Shown here one piece after another: positions 9,711-17,984 of a DNA stretch of 64,000 bases. Source of the DNA: UBA6016 sp041915365 (GTDB lineage: Bacteria; Campylobacterota; Campylobacteria; Campylobacterales; UBA6016). Position 1 is the stretch's first letter, and every line of letters begins with the position of its first letter. A program made the translations under genes and the position numbers. The stretch covers positions 1-64,000 of the forward strand of contig JAYSBP010000004.1 of the NCBI GenBank assembly GCA_041915365.1, written 5' to 3'. The notes under the pieces were generated by a model. It was not told the DNA's origin, did no database searches, and saw only the letters and a list, made by a program, of their open reading frames with translations.

Positions 9711-9716
9711 ATTATA
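9711..9716 (-). promoter_or_regulatory. Probable hisD promoter (-10)
   Basis: The minus strand reads TATAAT, giving a start site near 9704 and a leader of about 27 bases before the hisD ATG at 9677. It lies between the fbaA terminator and hisD. Confidence 0.55.
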
Positions 9717-9740
9717 GCGTAAAAGTAGAAAGTAGAAAAT

Positions 9741-9756
9741 GCCCCACAAAGGGGGC
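9741..9756 (-). terminator. Terminator-like hairpin after fbaA
   Basis: GCCCC and GGGGC form a five-base stem with a six-base loop, five bases past the fbaA stop on the minus strand. The downstream side reads ATTTTCT, a short T-tract. Confidence 0.6.
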
Positions 9757-9761
9757 TGGTT

Positions 9762-10838
9762 TTAGTTTCGTTCTATGCAGTTTAGGTCGGTAAAAGCTTG
9801 TTTTAGCCTCTCTACCATACTTTTTTGACCCTCTCTGATTACGACACGAGGATCATAATATTTTTTGTTAGGTTTTTCGGCACCCTCAGGATTGCCTATT
9901 TGCCCTTGAAGATACGCGTGATTTTTGGCCTCATAAGCCCTCACGCCATCCCAAAATGCCCATTGGGTATCTGTGTCGATATTCATCTTGATAACGCCGT
10001 AGCCGATAGCGTCTTTGATATCTTTCGGGTCAGAGCCGCTGCCGCCGTGAAATACGAAGTTTACAGGTTTTGCGCCAAGTCCTCTTTTTTCGCTGATATA
10101 TTTTTGGGAGTTATCCAAAATAGCAGGGCTTAGTTTGACATTGCCAGGAGCGTATACGCCATGTACGTTTCCAAAAGATGCCGCTATAGTGAAGTTCGGA
10201 CTTATAGCAGACAGCCTCTCATACGCATAGTCTACATCTTCTGGTTGCGTGTAAAGTTTTGAGTTATCGATGTTTGTATTATCTACGCCGTCTTCCTCGC
10301 CACCGGTGCAACCCAGTTCTATCTCAATAGTCATACCCATTTTGGCCATTCTTGTTAGGTATTTTTCACAGATTTCGATATTTTCATGTAAAGGCTCTTC
10401 TGATAGGTCTAGCATATGTGACGAGAAAAGCGGTTTGCCGTGCTCTTTAAAGTATTTTTCACTTGCATCAAGAAGTCCGTCTATCCAAGGGAGTAGTTTT
10501 TTTGCCGCATGGTCAGTATGGATAATGACAGGCACGCCATACGCTTCAGCTACGTTGTGTATGTGCATAGCGCCAGAGATTGAGCCTAATATTGCAGCCT
10601 TCTCATTCTCATTTTTTAGCCCTTTACCGGCAATAAAAATACCGCCGCCGTTGCTAAACTGTACGATAACAGGTGATTTTACAGCCGCCGCCGCCTCTAT
10701 AACCGCATTTATACTATCGGTACCAACACAGTTAACGGCTGGAATAGCAAAGCCGTTTTCTTTCGCAAGATTGAAAAGCTTTGTTACGTCATCTCCAGTT
10801 ACGACACCCGGCTTTACTACATCAAACACTTTAGACAT
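9762..10838 (-). CDS. fbaA: Fructose-bisphosphate aldolase, class II
   Basis: This zinc enzyme reversibly splits fructose-1,6-bisphosphate in glycolysis and gluconeogenesis. The 358-residue length and the active-site segments PVIIHTDHAAKK, ELGCTGGEEDGVDN and VFHGGSGSDPKDI identify class IIA. GGAGAG lies upstream of the ATG. It starts 12 bases after the peb4-like gene, the order I recall from Campylobacter jejuni (peb4-fbaA), and is probably co-transcribed with it. Confidence 0.97.
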   Translation of the reverse strand: MSKVFDVVKPGVVTGDDVTKLFNLAKENGFAIPAVNCVGTDSINAVIEAAAAVKSPVIVQFSNGGGIFIAGKGLKNENEKAAILGSISGAMHIHNVAEAYGVPVIIHTDHAAKKLLPWIDGLLDASEKYFKEHGKPLFSSHMLDLSEEPLHENIEICEKYLTRMAKMGMTIEIELGCTGGEEDGVDNTNIDNSKLYTQPEDVDYAYERLSAISPNFTIAASFGNVHGVYAPGNVKLSPAILDNSQKYISEKRGLGAKPVNFVFHGGSGSDPKDIKDAIGYGVIKMNIDTDTQWAFWDGVRAYEAKNHAYLQGQIGNPEGAEKPNKKYYDPRVVIREGQKSMVERLKQAFTDLNCIERN

Positions 10839-10850
10839 ACGCTTCTCTCC

Positions 10851-11675
10851 TTACTTTTTTATTTCTACTTTCGCTTTTTCTCTTAGCAACTTAGCTTTTG
10901 CAATCATTGCCTCTTTGTATTTTTCCGGTTTGATTACTTGTTGCTTGATTTGCTCTTTAGCAGCTTCAAAAGACACTTTTCCAGCAGGCTTGTAGTCGGA
11001 TATAAATATTATGTGGTATCCGAACTGAGTTTTAACTGGTTTTTTGCTCATTTCGCCTTTTTTCAAAGCTTTTGCGGCAGTGTAAAACTCTTTTACTATT
11101 CTGCCCTCGGCAAGCCATCCTAGTCTTCCGCCATTCTCTTTTGTTCCGTCTATCGAATATTTTGCGGCAGCAGCAGCAAAGGCATCTTCAAGCTTGGCTT
11201 TAGGAGTAGCTTGCAGTTCTTTTAGAATTTTAGAGGCCTCAGCTTCTGTTTTTACTATTATGTGTCTAGCGTTAAAAAGTTCAGGCTGATTGAATTTCTC
11301 TCCGTTTGCATCGTAGAATTTTTTTGCCTCTTCATCACTTACGGCAACTTTGTCAAATTGTTTGCTTAGCCAGATATTAAGAGCTAATTCTCTACTTACC
11401 CTATCAAGTTCTTTTTTGTATTCTTCAGCCCCTTGGATGCCCTCTTTGGTTGCCTCTTCAAGCAAAAGCTGATTGTCTATTAGCTGGTTGATTACTTTTT
11501 CTTTTACCTCTTTAGGCATAGAAGCATAATCGCTAGCCCCCGGAATAGCCCTCAAAAACGCATTCACATCGTCCATTGTTATGCTTTTGTCGTTAACGGT
11601 AGCCACGGTTTCAGCAGCCAAAACACTACCCGCAAGAACAGCGGCGGCACAAACAGAGAAAAGAAACTTTTTCAT
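10851..11675 (-). CDS. Periplasmic peptidyl-prolyl isomerase / foldase (Peb4-like)
   Basis: This is a SurA/PrsA-type chaperone that helps outer-membrane proteins fold in the periplasm. Residues 1-20 form a clear signal peptide ending in SVLA, followed by a SurA-N-like helical part and a parvulin domain (FNARHIIVKTE through FGYHIIFISDY). The product has 274 residues from the ATG at 11675, which has AAGGA upstream. The same frame continues upstream, including an ATG at 11738 with its own good AAGGGG site, which would add 21 residues in front of the signal peptide. Orthologous to C. jejuni Peb4/CBF2 by motif and by its position before fbaA. Confidence 0.92.
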   Translation of the reverse strand: MKKFLFSVCAAAVLAGSVLAAETVATVNDKSITMDDVNAFLRAIPGASDYASMPKEVKEKVINQLIDNQLLLEEATKEGIQGAEEYKKELDRVSRELALNIWLSKQFDKVAVSDEEAKKFYDANGEKFNQPELFNARHIIVKTEAEASKILKELQATPKAKLEDAFAAAAAKYSIDGTKENGGRLGWLAEGRIVKEFYTAAKALKKGEMSKKPVKTQFGYHIIFISDYKPAGKVSFEAAKEQIKQQVIKPEKYKEAMIAKAKLLREKAKVEIKK

Positions 11676-11715
11676 CAAATGAAATCCTTGTATATTTTTG
11701 TTGGAGTATACAGCC

Positions 11716-11741
11716 AAAAAAAGACGGATATGTTGCATCCG
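11716..11741 (-). terminator. Attenuator-like hairpin in the peb4-like leader
   Basis: On the minus strand GCGGAT pairs with ATCCGT (one G-U pair) around a six-base loop (11724-11741), followed by C and seven Ts. It lies about 25 bases past the predicted transcript start and 40 bases before the peb4-like ATG. It has the form of an intrinsic terminator but sits upstream of the gene. Confidence 0.5.
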
Positions 11742-11770
11742 CCCCTTACCTATAACTACAATTTGCAAAA

Positions 11771-11776
11771 ATTATA
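11771..11776 (-). promoter_or_regulatory. Probable promoter (-10) of peb4-like/fbaA
   Basis: The minus strand reads TATAAT in the divergent intergenic region 11676-11866. This implies a leader of roughly 90 bases containing the hairpin at 11716-11741. Confidence 0.6.
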
Positions 11777-11820
11777 CTGCATAGTAAATTAATGAGGCGG
11801 TTACTTTAAACGGCTTTAAA

Positions 11821-11826
11821 TATAAT
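11821..11826 (+). promoter_or_regulatory. Probable promoter (-10) of the csd6-csd4-bcp operon
   Basis: TATAAT lies 41 bases before the ATG at 11867, with T-rich sequence upstream. It is back to back with the minus-strand promoter at 11771-11776. Confidence 0.6.
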
Positions 11827-11866
11827 TTCGGCTTTAAAAAATGAGATATTATGGAGTTTTTGGTCT

Positions 11867-12832
11867 ATGCTTAAAAAGGGTTTGATTTTACTGTGCGGAG
11901 CTTCGTTTGCATTCGGCGCGCCCGACATTATAGAAATGTATAGAAAAAAGGGGGTCGATGCGGCCATTGCCGAAATAGAAAAAGAGCTTGCTACAAAAGA
12001 TTATTGGCAGGGTTATCTAAAAAATCACGATACGTCGCTTGGATTTTACGAAACCGACAAATACATCATCGTAACAGACAAATCAAAGCCCGAAGTCACC
12101 CTTTATACCTACAAAGACCACAAGCTAGTTCAAGTAAACAAATCAGCCGCTAGAGTCGGCGGCCAAAAAGGGGACAAAGAAAGGCGAGGCGATTACAAAA
12201 CCCCGACCGGCTCCTACGATTTTGTCAACAAACTAGGGAAACTGCCGCCTCTTTATGGTCCATTTGCATTTGCCACCGACTATCCAAACCTATATGACGT
12301 AGTAAACAAAAAAGACGGTTACGGTATTTGGCTGCACGGTATGCCACTTGACGGCAATAGAACGCCATCTACAAGAGGGTGTGTCGTAGTAAACAACGAC
12401 TATCTATTAAACCTAGATAAAAAAATCACATACCAAAAAACTGTCCTTATCATAGACGACAAACCGCTTCCAAAAACATCAAAAGACGATATAGCGACCA
12501 TACTTTCTTCTATGTTTCAATGGAAAAAGGCATGGGAAAGAAATGATCTCAATGGCTATCTAGGCTTCTATGACAATAATTTCCGAAGATTTGACGGAAT
12601 GGAAAAAAAAGCGTTTAGCAATTACAAACAGAGGATTTTTGCAAAAAAAGAGGCAAAAAAAATAGTATTTAGAGAGTTTGAAGTAACACCGAATCCGACA
12701 AGCAAGAATGAAAAGATTTTCAAAGTTAAATTTTATGAAGAATATTGGGCTCCTTCTTACAAATTTAACGGCGTAAAAGATTTATTCGTAAAAGTAGAAA
12801 ACGGCAAAATGACCATAATGGCGGAAAGATAG
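11867..12832 (+). CDS. YkuD-family L,D-carboxypeptidase (Csd6/Pgp2-like)
   Basis: This is a secreted peptidoglycan-trimming enzyme of the L,D-transpeptidase fold. In Helicobacter (Csd6) and Campylobacter (Pgp2) its relatives cut the terminal D-Ala from tetrapeptide stems and are needed for helical shape. Residues 1-17 form a signal peptide. The YkuD domain spans about 65-195, with catalytic His157 (WLHGMP) and Cys172 (STRGCVV). Residues from about 205 to 321 form a separate C-terminal domain resembling the NTF2-like domain of Csd6. It is followed four bases later by the csd4-like gene. Confidence 0.88.
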   Translation: MLKKGLILLCGASFAFGAPDIIEMYRKKGVDAAIAEIEKELATKDYWQGYLKNHDTSLGFYETDKYIIVTDKSKPEVTLYTYKDHKLVQVNKSAARVGGQKGDKERRGDYKTPTGSYDFVNKLGKLPPLYGPFAFATDYPNLYDVVNKKDGYGIWLHGMPLDGNRTPSTRGCVVVNNDYLLNLDKKITYQKTVLIIDDKPLPKTSKDDIATILSSMFQWKKAWERNDLNGYLGFYDNNFRRFDGMEKKAFSNYKQRIFAKKEAKKIVFREFEVTPNPTSKNEKIFKVKFYEEYWAPSYKFNGVKDLFVKVENGKMTIMAER

Positions 12833-12836
12833 TATT

Positions 12837-14123
12837 GTGAAAAAGTTTCTTATTGCCGCTTTAGCGGCACTCTCGCTTAATGCCGCCAACCTACACTTCA
12901 GTCTACATAAAATGGAAAGCGGCAAAGGGGATACGCTATTCATCATAGGCGGTATCCACGGAAATGAACCAGGCAGCTATTTCGCTCCTGCACTTTTCAT
13001 AAATCACTACAAAATTATTGATGGCAACGTCTGGGTTGTCCCAAATCTAAACTTCGACAGCCTCACTCAAAACCAACGTGGCATTTACGGAGATATGAAC
13101 CGCAAATTCGCCGTAATCAAAAACGACGACAAAGATAAGCAGATAGTAGCCGACATTAAAAAGCTTATTTTGGAACCAAAAGTAGATTTGATACTAAATC
13201 TACATGATGGACATGGATTTTATAGGAAAGAGCACAAAAACAATCTATTCAATCCAAAGGCATGGGGGCAGGCTTTTATTATAGATCAACAAGCGCTTGC
13301 AGGAACCAAATACGGCAAACTAGATGAAATAGCATCAAAAGTTGCTCAAAAAAATAGGGTTGTATTACAAGAGGATGTCCACGAATTTAACGTCAAAAAC
13401 ACCGAAACAAAAGACAAAGACGAAGCTATGAGGCAGAGTCTGACTTACTTTGCTATCAAAAACAAAAAACCGGCATTTGCTGTAGAAACCAGTAAAAATA
13501 TCTCCGACCTACCTACAAAAGTCCTTTATCAGCTAAAAAGCTTTGAAGAGTTTATGCAGATAATGAATATAAAATACAAAAGGGATTTTGAGTTAAATCA
13601 AAAAGAGGTTGCAAAGCTTTTAAAAGATTACGGCGAGATAGAAATACCGCCGCTAAAAATAAAACTTCCGCTAGGCGACTTGCGCCCATCAATAAAATAC
13701 TTTCCGGTCGACACAAAAGGGGTGACCTATAAAAGCCAAAACCCTATAGTGGCTGCTGCCAAAAGCAAAAACGGCTACGATATCTACAATGGAAATATAA
13801 AAATAACATCCCTGTCAACGCAAACGTACACGTTTGACGATTCACTCAAGGAGGCCGACGTAACGGCTGACGGGAAAAACGCCAAAGTGGCTATAGGCTC
13901 GTATATAAAGGCAAAAAATAGCGCCAAAATAACAGTACCTCAAGGTTATAGACTAAACCTGATAGGGTATAGCAAAAAAGGCGTGGATAACGAAAGCGGC
14001 ATAGAGGTTGCAAAAACCGCTTTTGATAAAAACTATTCTCTTGATAAGTCTGGCAAGCTATACAGGGCAGAGATATACAAAGGCAAAAATTTTTGCGGCA
14101 TGATAGTCATAAATTTTGAATAA
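12837..14123 (+). CDS. M14-family D,L-carboxypeptidase (Csd4/Pgp1-like)
   Basis: This periplasmic zinc carboxypeptidase would trim tripeptide stems of peptidoglycan to dipeptides, the reaction known for Csd4 and Pgp1. It starts at GTG with signal peptide residues 1-16. Zinc ligands fit His41 and Glu44 (GGIHGNEPG) and His123 (NLHDGHG). The remaining ~200 residues hold beta-rich domains, as in Csd4. At 428 residues the length matches the family. The four-base spacing to the upstream L,D-carboxypeptidase suggests sequential enzymes made from one message. Confidence 0.88.
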   Translation: MKKFLIAALAALSLNAANLHFSLHKMESGKGDTLFIIGGIHGNEPGSYFAPALFINHYKIIDGNVWVVPNLNFDSLTQNQRGIYGDMNRKFAVIKNDDKDKQIVADIKKLILEPKVDLILNLHDGHGFYRKEHKNNLFNPKAWGQAFIIDQQALAGTKYGKLDEIASKVAQKNRVVLQEDVHEFNVKNTETKDKDEAMRQSLTYFAIKNKKPAFAVETSKNISDLPTKVLYQLKSFEEFMQIMNIKYKRDFELNQKEVAKLLKDYGEIEIPPLKIKLPLGDLRPSIKYFPVDTKGVTYKSQNPIVAAAKSKNGYDIYNGNIKITSLSTQTYTFDDSLKEADVTADGKNAKVAIGSYIKAKNSAKITVPQGYRLNLIGYSKKGVDNESGIEVAKTAFDKNYSLDKSGKLYRAEIYKGKNFCGMIVINFE

Positions 14124-14132
14124 GGAAAAGAG

Positions 14133-14597
14133 ATGCAGATAGGTACAAAAGCTCCGGAATTTTGTCTCAAAAACCAAGACGGTGTAGAAGTATGTAGCAG
14201 AGATTTTAAAAATAAATGGGTAGTTATATATTTTTACCCAAAAGACGATACCCCGGGGTGCACGACTGAGGCGTGCGAATTTACCGCCGAATTTCCAAAT
14301 TTTATAGATATGGATGCGGTAGTGCTAGGTGTAAGCGCCGATACTGTCGAAAAACACAAAAAATTTGCCGACAAACATTCACTTGCCGTAACTTTATTAT
14401 CCGATACTGAGCATAAAATGATAGAGGCTTACGGCGCATGGAGAGAGAAAAATATGTGCGGCAAAAAATATATGGGGATAGTCCGCTCGACCGTTCTTAT
14501 AAGCCCTAAAGGCGAGGTGGCGTTTTATTGGGATAACGTAAAAGCCAAAGGGCACGCCGAAAAAGTAAAAGAGCAAATCAAAAAACTACAGAAATAA
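14133..14597 (+). CDS. bcp: Thiol peroxidase, Bcp/PrxQ type
   Basis: This 154-residue peroxiredoxin reduces peroxides in the cytoplasm. The active site DDTPGCTTEACEF has peroxidatic Cys43 and a candidate resolving Cys48, the spacing of the PrxQ subgroup. AAGGAAAAGAG lies upstream of the ATG. It is nine bases after csd4 and so probably the last gene of that operon, although it has no obvious link to cell-wall trimming. Confidence 0.95.
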   Translation: MQIGTKAPEFCLKNQDGVEVCSRDFKNKWVVIYFYPKDDTPGCTTEACEFTAEFPNFIDMDAVVLGVSADTVEKHKKFADKHSLAVTLLSDTEHKMIEAYGAWREKNMCGKKYMGIVRSTVLISPKGEVAFYWDNVKAKGHAEKVKEQIKKLQK

Positions 14598-14622
14598 CTT
14601 CAGCAACAAAAAGATAGAATTT

Positions 14623-14645
14623 AGCCCTCGTTTTACGAGAGGGCT
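14623..14645. terminator. Hairpin between bcp and rpsB
   Basis: AGCCCTC and GAGGGCT form a seven-base stem with a nine-base loop, 25 bases after the bcp stop. No T-tract follows on the plus strand, so it may be an imperfect terminator of bcp or the first element of the rpsB leader. Confidence 0.45.
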
Positions 14646-14755
14646 ATCCATAACCCACACGCAAGAATCCTTGAAAAGGTTGCGAGGCAGAGTCTCGTTG
14701 ATGCTTGCGGAGGAACAAACCAACATTTTATTTTTATGCAAGGAGCATTACTTAC
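14646..14755 (+). promoter_or_regulatory. Possible structured leader of rpsB-tsf
   Basis: The 110 bases before rpsB can form a local hairpin, CGAG/CTCG around GCAGAGT near 14680-14694. They contain no protein frame matching the upstream gene. In other bacteria ribosomal protein S2 represses its own message through the rpsB leader, so a regulatory role is plausible but not shown. AAGGAG at about 14740 is the ribosome-binding site. Confidence 0.3.
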
Positions 14756-15535
14756 ATGGTTACAATGAAAGATTTATTGGAGTGCGGCGTTCACTTCGGT
14801 CACCAAACAAGAAGATGGAATCCAAAAATGAAGAAATTCATATTTGGTGTTAGAAAAAACATCCATATTATCGACCTTCAAAAAACACTAAGATATTTCA
14901 AATACACATACAACATCGTTAGAGACGCTGCTGCTGAAGGCAAAACAGTTCTTTTCGTTGGTACGAAAAAACAAGCTAGCCAAATGATAAAAGAGCACGC
15001 AATCAGAGCAAACTGCCCATACGTAAACTACAGATGGCTAGGCGGTATGCTAACAAACTTCAAAACTGTTAGACAATCAATTAGAAAACTAGAAATTATC
15101 GAAGATATGATCAAATCAGGTCAAATCAACCTTCTTACAAAAAAAGAAGCTCTTATCCTAAACAGAAAAAAAGAGAAACTAGAAAACTATATCGGTGGTA
15201 TCAGACATATGAAATCTGCGCCAGATATGATATTCGTACTTGACGCACAAAAAGAAAAAATCGCCGTTCAAGAAGCAAACAGACTACACATCCCAGTTGT
15301 TGCTCCACTTGATACAAACTGCGATCCAGATCTAATCACTTACCCAATCCCTGGAAATGACGACGCTATCAGAGCAATCGAGCTATTCTGTAAAGAGATG
15401 GCAGATGCAATAATCGAAGGTAGAAGTGCTAACGATAAAGCTGAAGAGGTTGTTGAAGAAGTAACTGAAGCTGAAGTTGCGGAAGTAGTTGCTGAGGTTA
15501 AAGAAGAAGCAAAAGCAGAGGAGGCGGCAGAGTAA
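14756..15535 (+). CDS. rpsB: 30S ribosomal protein S2
   Basis: The protein begins MVTMKDLLECGVHFGHQTRR and contains the S2 signatures FVGTKKQA and YRWLGGMLTNFKT. The start at 14756 is fixed by AAGGAG. The frame is open upstream, but those residues are unlike S2. At 259 residues it has a long acidic C-terminal tail (about 30 residues rich in Glu, Val and Ala) beyond the E. coli core. It overlaps tsf by one base (TAATG), the usual coupling of S2 and EF-Ts. Confidence 0.98.
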   Translation: MVTMKDLLECGVHFGHQTRRWNPKMKKFIFGVRKNIHIIDLQKTLRYFKYTYNIVRDAAAEGKTVLFVGTKKQASQMIKEHAIRANCPYVNYRWLGGMLTNFKTVRQSIRKLEIIEDMIKSGQINLLTKKEALILNRKKEKLENYIGGIRHMKSAPDMIFVLDAQKEKIAVQEANRLHIPVVAPLDTNCDPDLITYPIPGNDDAIRAIELFCKEMADAIIEGRSANDKAEEVVEEVTEAEVAEVVAEVKEEAKAEEAAE

Positions 15536-16458
15536 TGGCAGCGGTAACTAGCGAACTAATAAAAGAACTTAGAGACAGAACTGCGGCTGGTATGCTTGAC
15601 TGCAAAAAAGCCCTTACTGAGTGTGATGGAAATCTTGACGAAGCCATAGATTGGCTAAGAAAAAAAGGGCTTTCTGCCGCAGCTAAAAAAAGTGGTAGAA
15701 CTGCGACTGAGGGTACAATAACTATCGAAGTTGCAAGCGATACAAAAAAGGCAACAATCTCTGAAGTAAACTGTGAAACTGACTTTGTCGGTCAAAATGA
15801 AAACTTCATAGAGTTCTGCGCAAGCACGACTTCTCATATTCATTCAAACGGTATTAAAAATGTTGATGACCTGCTTGCATCATCTGTTAACGGCACGTCT
15901 TTTGCGGATCATCTAAGCATCACAATAGGTAAAATCGGTGAAAACATCGTCGTTAGAAGATTTGCCGAAGTAGCGGTGGGTGCAAACGGTGCAGTAAGTG
16001 CATACAAACACGCTAACGGTAAAATTGGCGTACTTGTTGGTGCCGAGTGCGATAGCGCAAAAACTGCAGAGGGTATAGCTGGAGTACTAAAAGACATCGC
16101 AATGCACGCTGCAGCTATGAATCCAAACTATATGGATGACACGCAAATCCCTGCTGAAGACCTAGAGAGAGAAACGGAAGTTGCAAAAGCTCAACTAGAA
16201 AAAGAGGGTAAGCCTGAAGCTATGTGGGACAAAATCCTGCCTGGTAAACTAGTAAGATTCAAAAAAGATAACTGCCTTGTAGACCAACCATTCGTAAAAG
16301 ACGACAAAAAAACAGTTAAAGAAGCTCTTGAAGCTGCGGCAAAAGCTGCTGGCGGCACAGCAAAACTAACTGCCTATGTTAGATTTGAGGTTGGCGAAGG
16401 TCTTGAGAAAAAAGCTTGTGACTTTGCAAGCGAAGTTGCGGCTCAACTGGCTAAATAA
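15535..16458 (+). CDS. tsf: Elongation factor Ts
   Basis: This is the nucleotide exchange factor for EF-Tu. The N-terminal UBA-like domain contains TAAGMLDCKKALTECDGNLD, followed by the TDFV motif in NCETDFVGQNENF that contacts EF-Tu. The 307 residues include the duplicated core domain; the protein is somewhat longer than E. coli EF-Ts. Translation is coupled to rpsB, and a good hairpin terminator follows. Confidence 0.97.
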   Translation: MAAVTSELIKELRDRTAAGMLDCKKALTECDGNLDEAIDWLRKKGLSAAAKKSGRTATEGTITIEVASDTKKATISEVNCETDFVGQNENFIEFCASTTSHIHSNGIKNVDDLLASSVNGTSFADHLSITIGKIGENIVVRRFAEVAVGANGAVSAYKHANGKIGVLVGAECDSAKTAEGIAGVLKDIAMHAAAMNPNYMDDTQIPAEDLERETEVAKAQLEKEGKPEAMWDKILPGKLVRFKKDNCLVDQPFVKDDKKTVKEALEAAAKAAGGTAKLTAYVRFEVGEGLEKKACDFASEVAAQLAK

Positions 16459-16471
16459 TTTTCCCCTATAA

Positions 16472-16494
16472 TTTCCCCGCCTCTTGCGGGGAAA
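16472..16494 (+). terminator. Terminator after rpsB-tsf
   Basis: TTTCCCCGC and GCGGGGAAA form a perfect nine-base stem with a five-base loop, 13 bases after the tsf stop. The following T-tract is short (CTTTC), so some read-through into the downstream ABC-fliR genes is possible. Confidence 0.75.
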
Positions 16495-16515
16495 CTTTCA
16501 CAAAAAGGCTCTAAT

Positions 16516-17154
16516 TTGCTAAGCGCCAAAAATCTCTCACACTCCTTTGATTATGACTTATTTGATAATATCAACATAGATTTAAACTCCGGTACTTCTA
16601 CAGCCATATTGGGTGTTAGCGGCAGCGGAAAGTCAACGCTTTTGCACATATTATCTTCTTTTTTAAAACCAAAAAGCGGTGAGGTGGTATATGAGGGCAA
16701 AAATATCTATAATCTGAGCAATAAAGAGCTTGTAGAGTTGCGCAAAAATGACATAGGCATAATATTTCAATCTCACTATCTTTTCAGAGGTTTTAGCGCA
16801 AAAGAAAATCTCGAGGTTGCATCCATACTCACAGACAAGCCGATAGACGAAGAGCTTGCTCATAAATTTGGAGTCTCTCACGTTTTGTCGCAGCCTATTT
16901 CTACTCTATCTGGTGGTCAGCAACAAAGAATTTCAATGCTTAGGGTTCTCACCAAAAAACCAAAACTAATATTTGCGGACGAACCGACCGGAAATCTCGA
17001 TAAAGATAGCGCCGCAGAAGTAATGCAAACAATATTTGACTACATCAAGCACAATCAAGCCGCAATGATGTGTGTAACGCACGACGAAGGACTAGCATTT
17101 TCATGCAGCGCAGTCTACAGACTAGAAAATCGTATTCTCAAAAAAATCAAATGA
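16516..17154 (+). CDS. ABC transporter ATPase, LolD/MacB type
   Basis: This 212-residue ATPase starts at TTG. Walker A (GVSGSGKST, 33-41), signature LSGGQQQR (131-138), Walker B LIFADEPTG and the switch histidine CVTHD are all present. The short single-domain form resembles LolD, which powers lipoprotein release to the outer membrane, but no permease lies next to it. It is coupled to fliR by a four-base overlap, and I recall the same pair in C. jejuni. The true partner is unknown. Confidence 0.85.
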   Translation: MLSAKNLSHSFDYDLFDNINIDLNSGTSTAILGVSGSGKSTLLHILSSFLKPKSGEVVYEGKNIYNLSNKELVELRKNDIGIIFQSHYLFRGFSAKENLEVASILTDKPIDEELAHKFGVSHVLSQPISTLSGGQQQRISMLRVLTKKPKLIFADEPTGNLDKDSAAEVMQTIFDYIKHNQAAMMCVTHDEGLAFSCSAVYRLENRILKKIK

Positions 17155-17918
17155 GCCAACTTCTTCCATTTTTATCGCAAGAGTCAGTTGTGACTTTTAT
17201 GCTTCTTTTTATTAGATTTTCCGCACTTTTTGCCTTTATGCCGTTTTTTGCGCACACGGCAGTCCCAATGTCCATCAAGGGCGTACTGGCTTTATATTTT
17301 ACAGTCATCTTCTATTCTGTCACGCCGGCGGTTGCGATAGAGCTTGATGCCGGAACACTAATTGGTGCCATCATAATGGAGGGGGCTTTTGGTTTTATTG
17401 CCGGCTTTTTTGTATCTACACTTTTTGGTGCAGTTGGTTTTGCCGGCGAGCAGATAAGTATGGTCATGGGGCTTTCTATGGCGAGCGCGTACGACCCGCA
17501 AACACAACAAAGCTCACAGGTTTTGAGCACGATACTAAGCTTTTTTACCCTTATGATACTTTTGGCCGCAGACGGTCATCATCTCATTATAAAATACATA
17601 GAATATTCACTCAAAGAAGTGCCTATTGGGCAGTTTGTAATCACAAAAGCCTACTTTGAATATGCAATACTAACGGTCAAAAATATTTTTATAATAGGTT
17701 TTACTATAGCTTTCCCGCTAATGGCTCTCTCTTTGTTATCAGACATTATCTTTGGAATGATAATGAAGACTATGCCATCTTTTAATCTACTAGTTGTGGG
17801 GATGCCTATAAAAGTCATTTTGGGTATTGCGGTACTGATGGCCATACTAGGCTCGGTAGCGTTAATTTTTAAGGCTAGATTTTTTGAAATATTAAACCAC
17901 ATGTTGCTTTTATTGTAA
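17151..17918 (+). CDS. fliR: Flagellar export apparatus protein FliR
   Basis: This inner-membrane protein is part of the FliPQR gate of the flagellar type III export system. The 255-residue sequence has about six hydrophobic segments and the family motif GEQISMVMGLSMASAYDP. The ATG at 17151 overlaps the stop of the ABC ATPase (ATGA). An earlier start in the same frame would lie inside the ATPase gene and add residues unlike FliR. Confidence 0.95.
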   Translation: MSQLLPFLSQESVVTFMLLFIRFSALFAFMPFFAHTAVPMSIKGVLALYFTVIFYSVTPAVAIELDAGTLIGAIIMEGAFGFIAGFFVSTLFGAVGFAGEQISMVMGLSMASAYDPQTQQSSQVLSTILSFFTLMILLAADGHHLIIKYIEYSLKEVPIGQFVITKAYFEYAILTVKNIFIIGFTIAFPLMALSLLSDIIFGMIMKTMPSFNLLVVGMPIKVILGIAVLMAILGSVALIFKARFFEILNHMLLLL

Positions 17919-17984
17919 AAGCAAAAATAAATGTTTAAAAATATAAAATTAATAGCCATTTAATAAAGTCAAGGTCAAAAAAAT

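Noticed and set aside
10270..10995. 241-codon open frame on the plus strand
   Set aside because: It is antisense to fbaA and the start of the foldase junction, Ser/Phe-rich, with no domain pattern.
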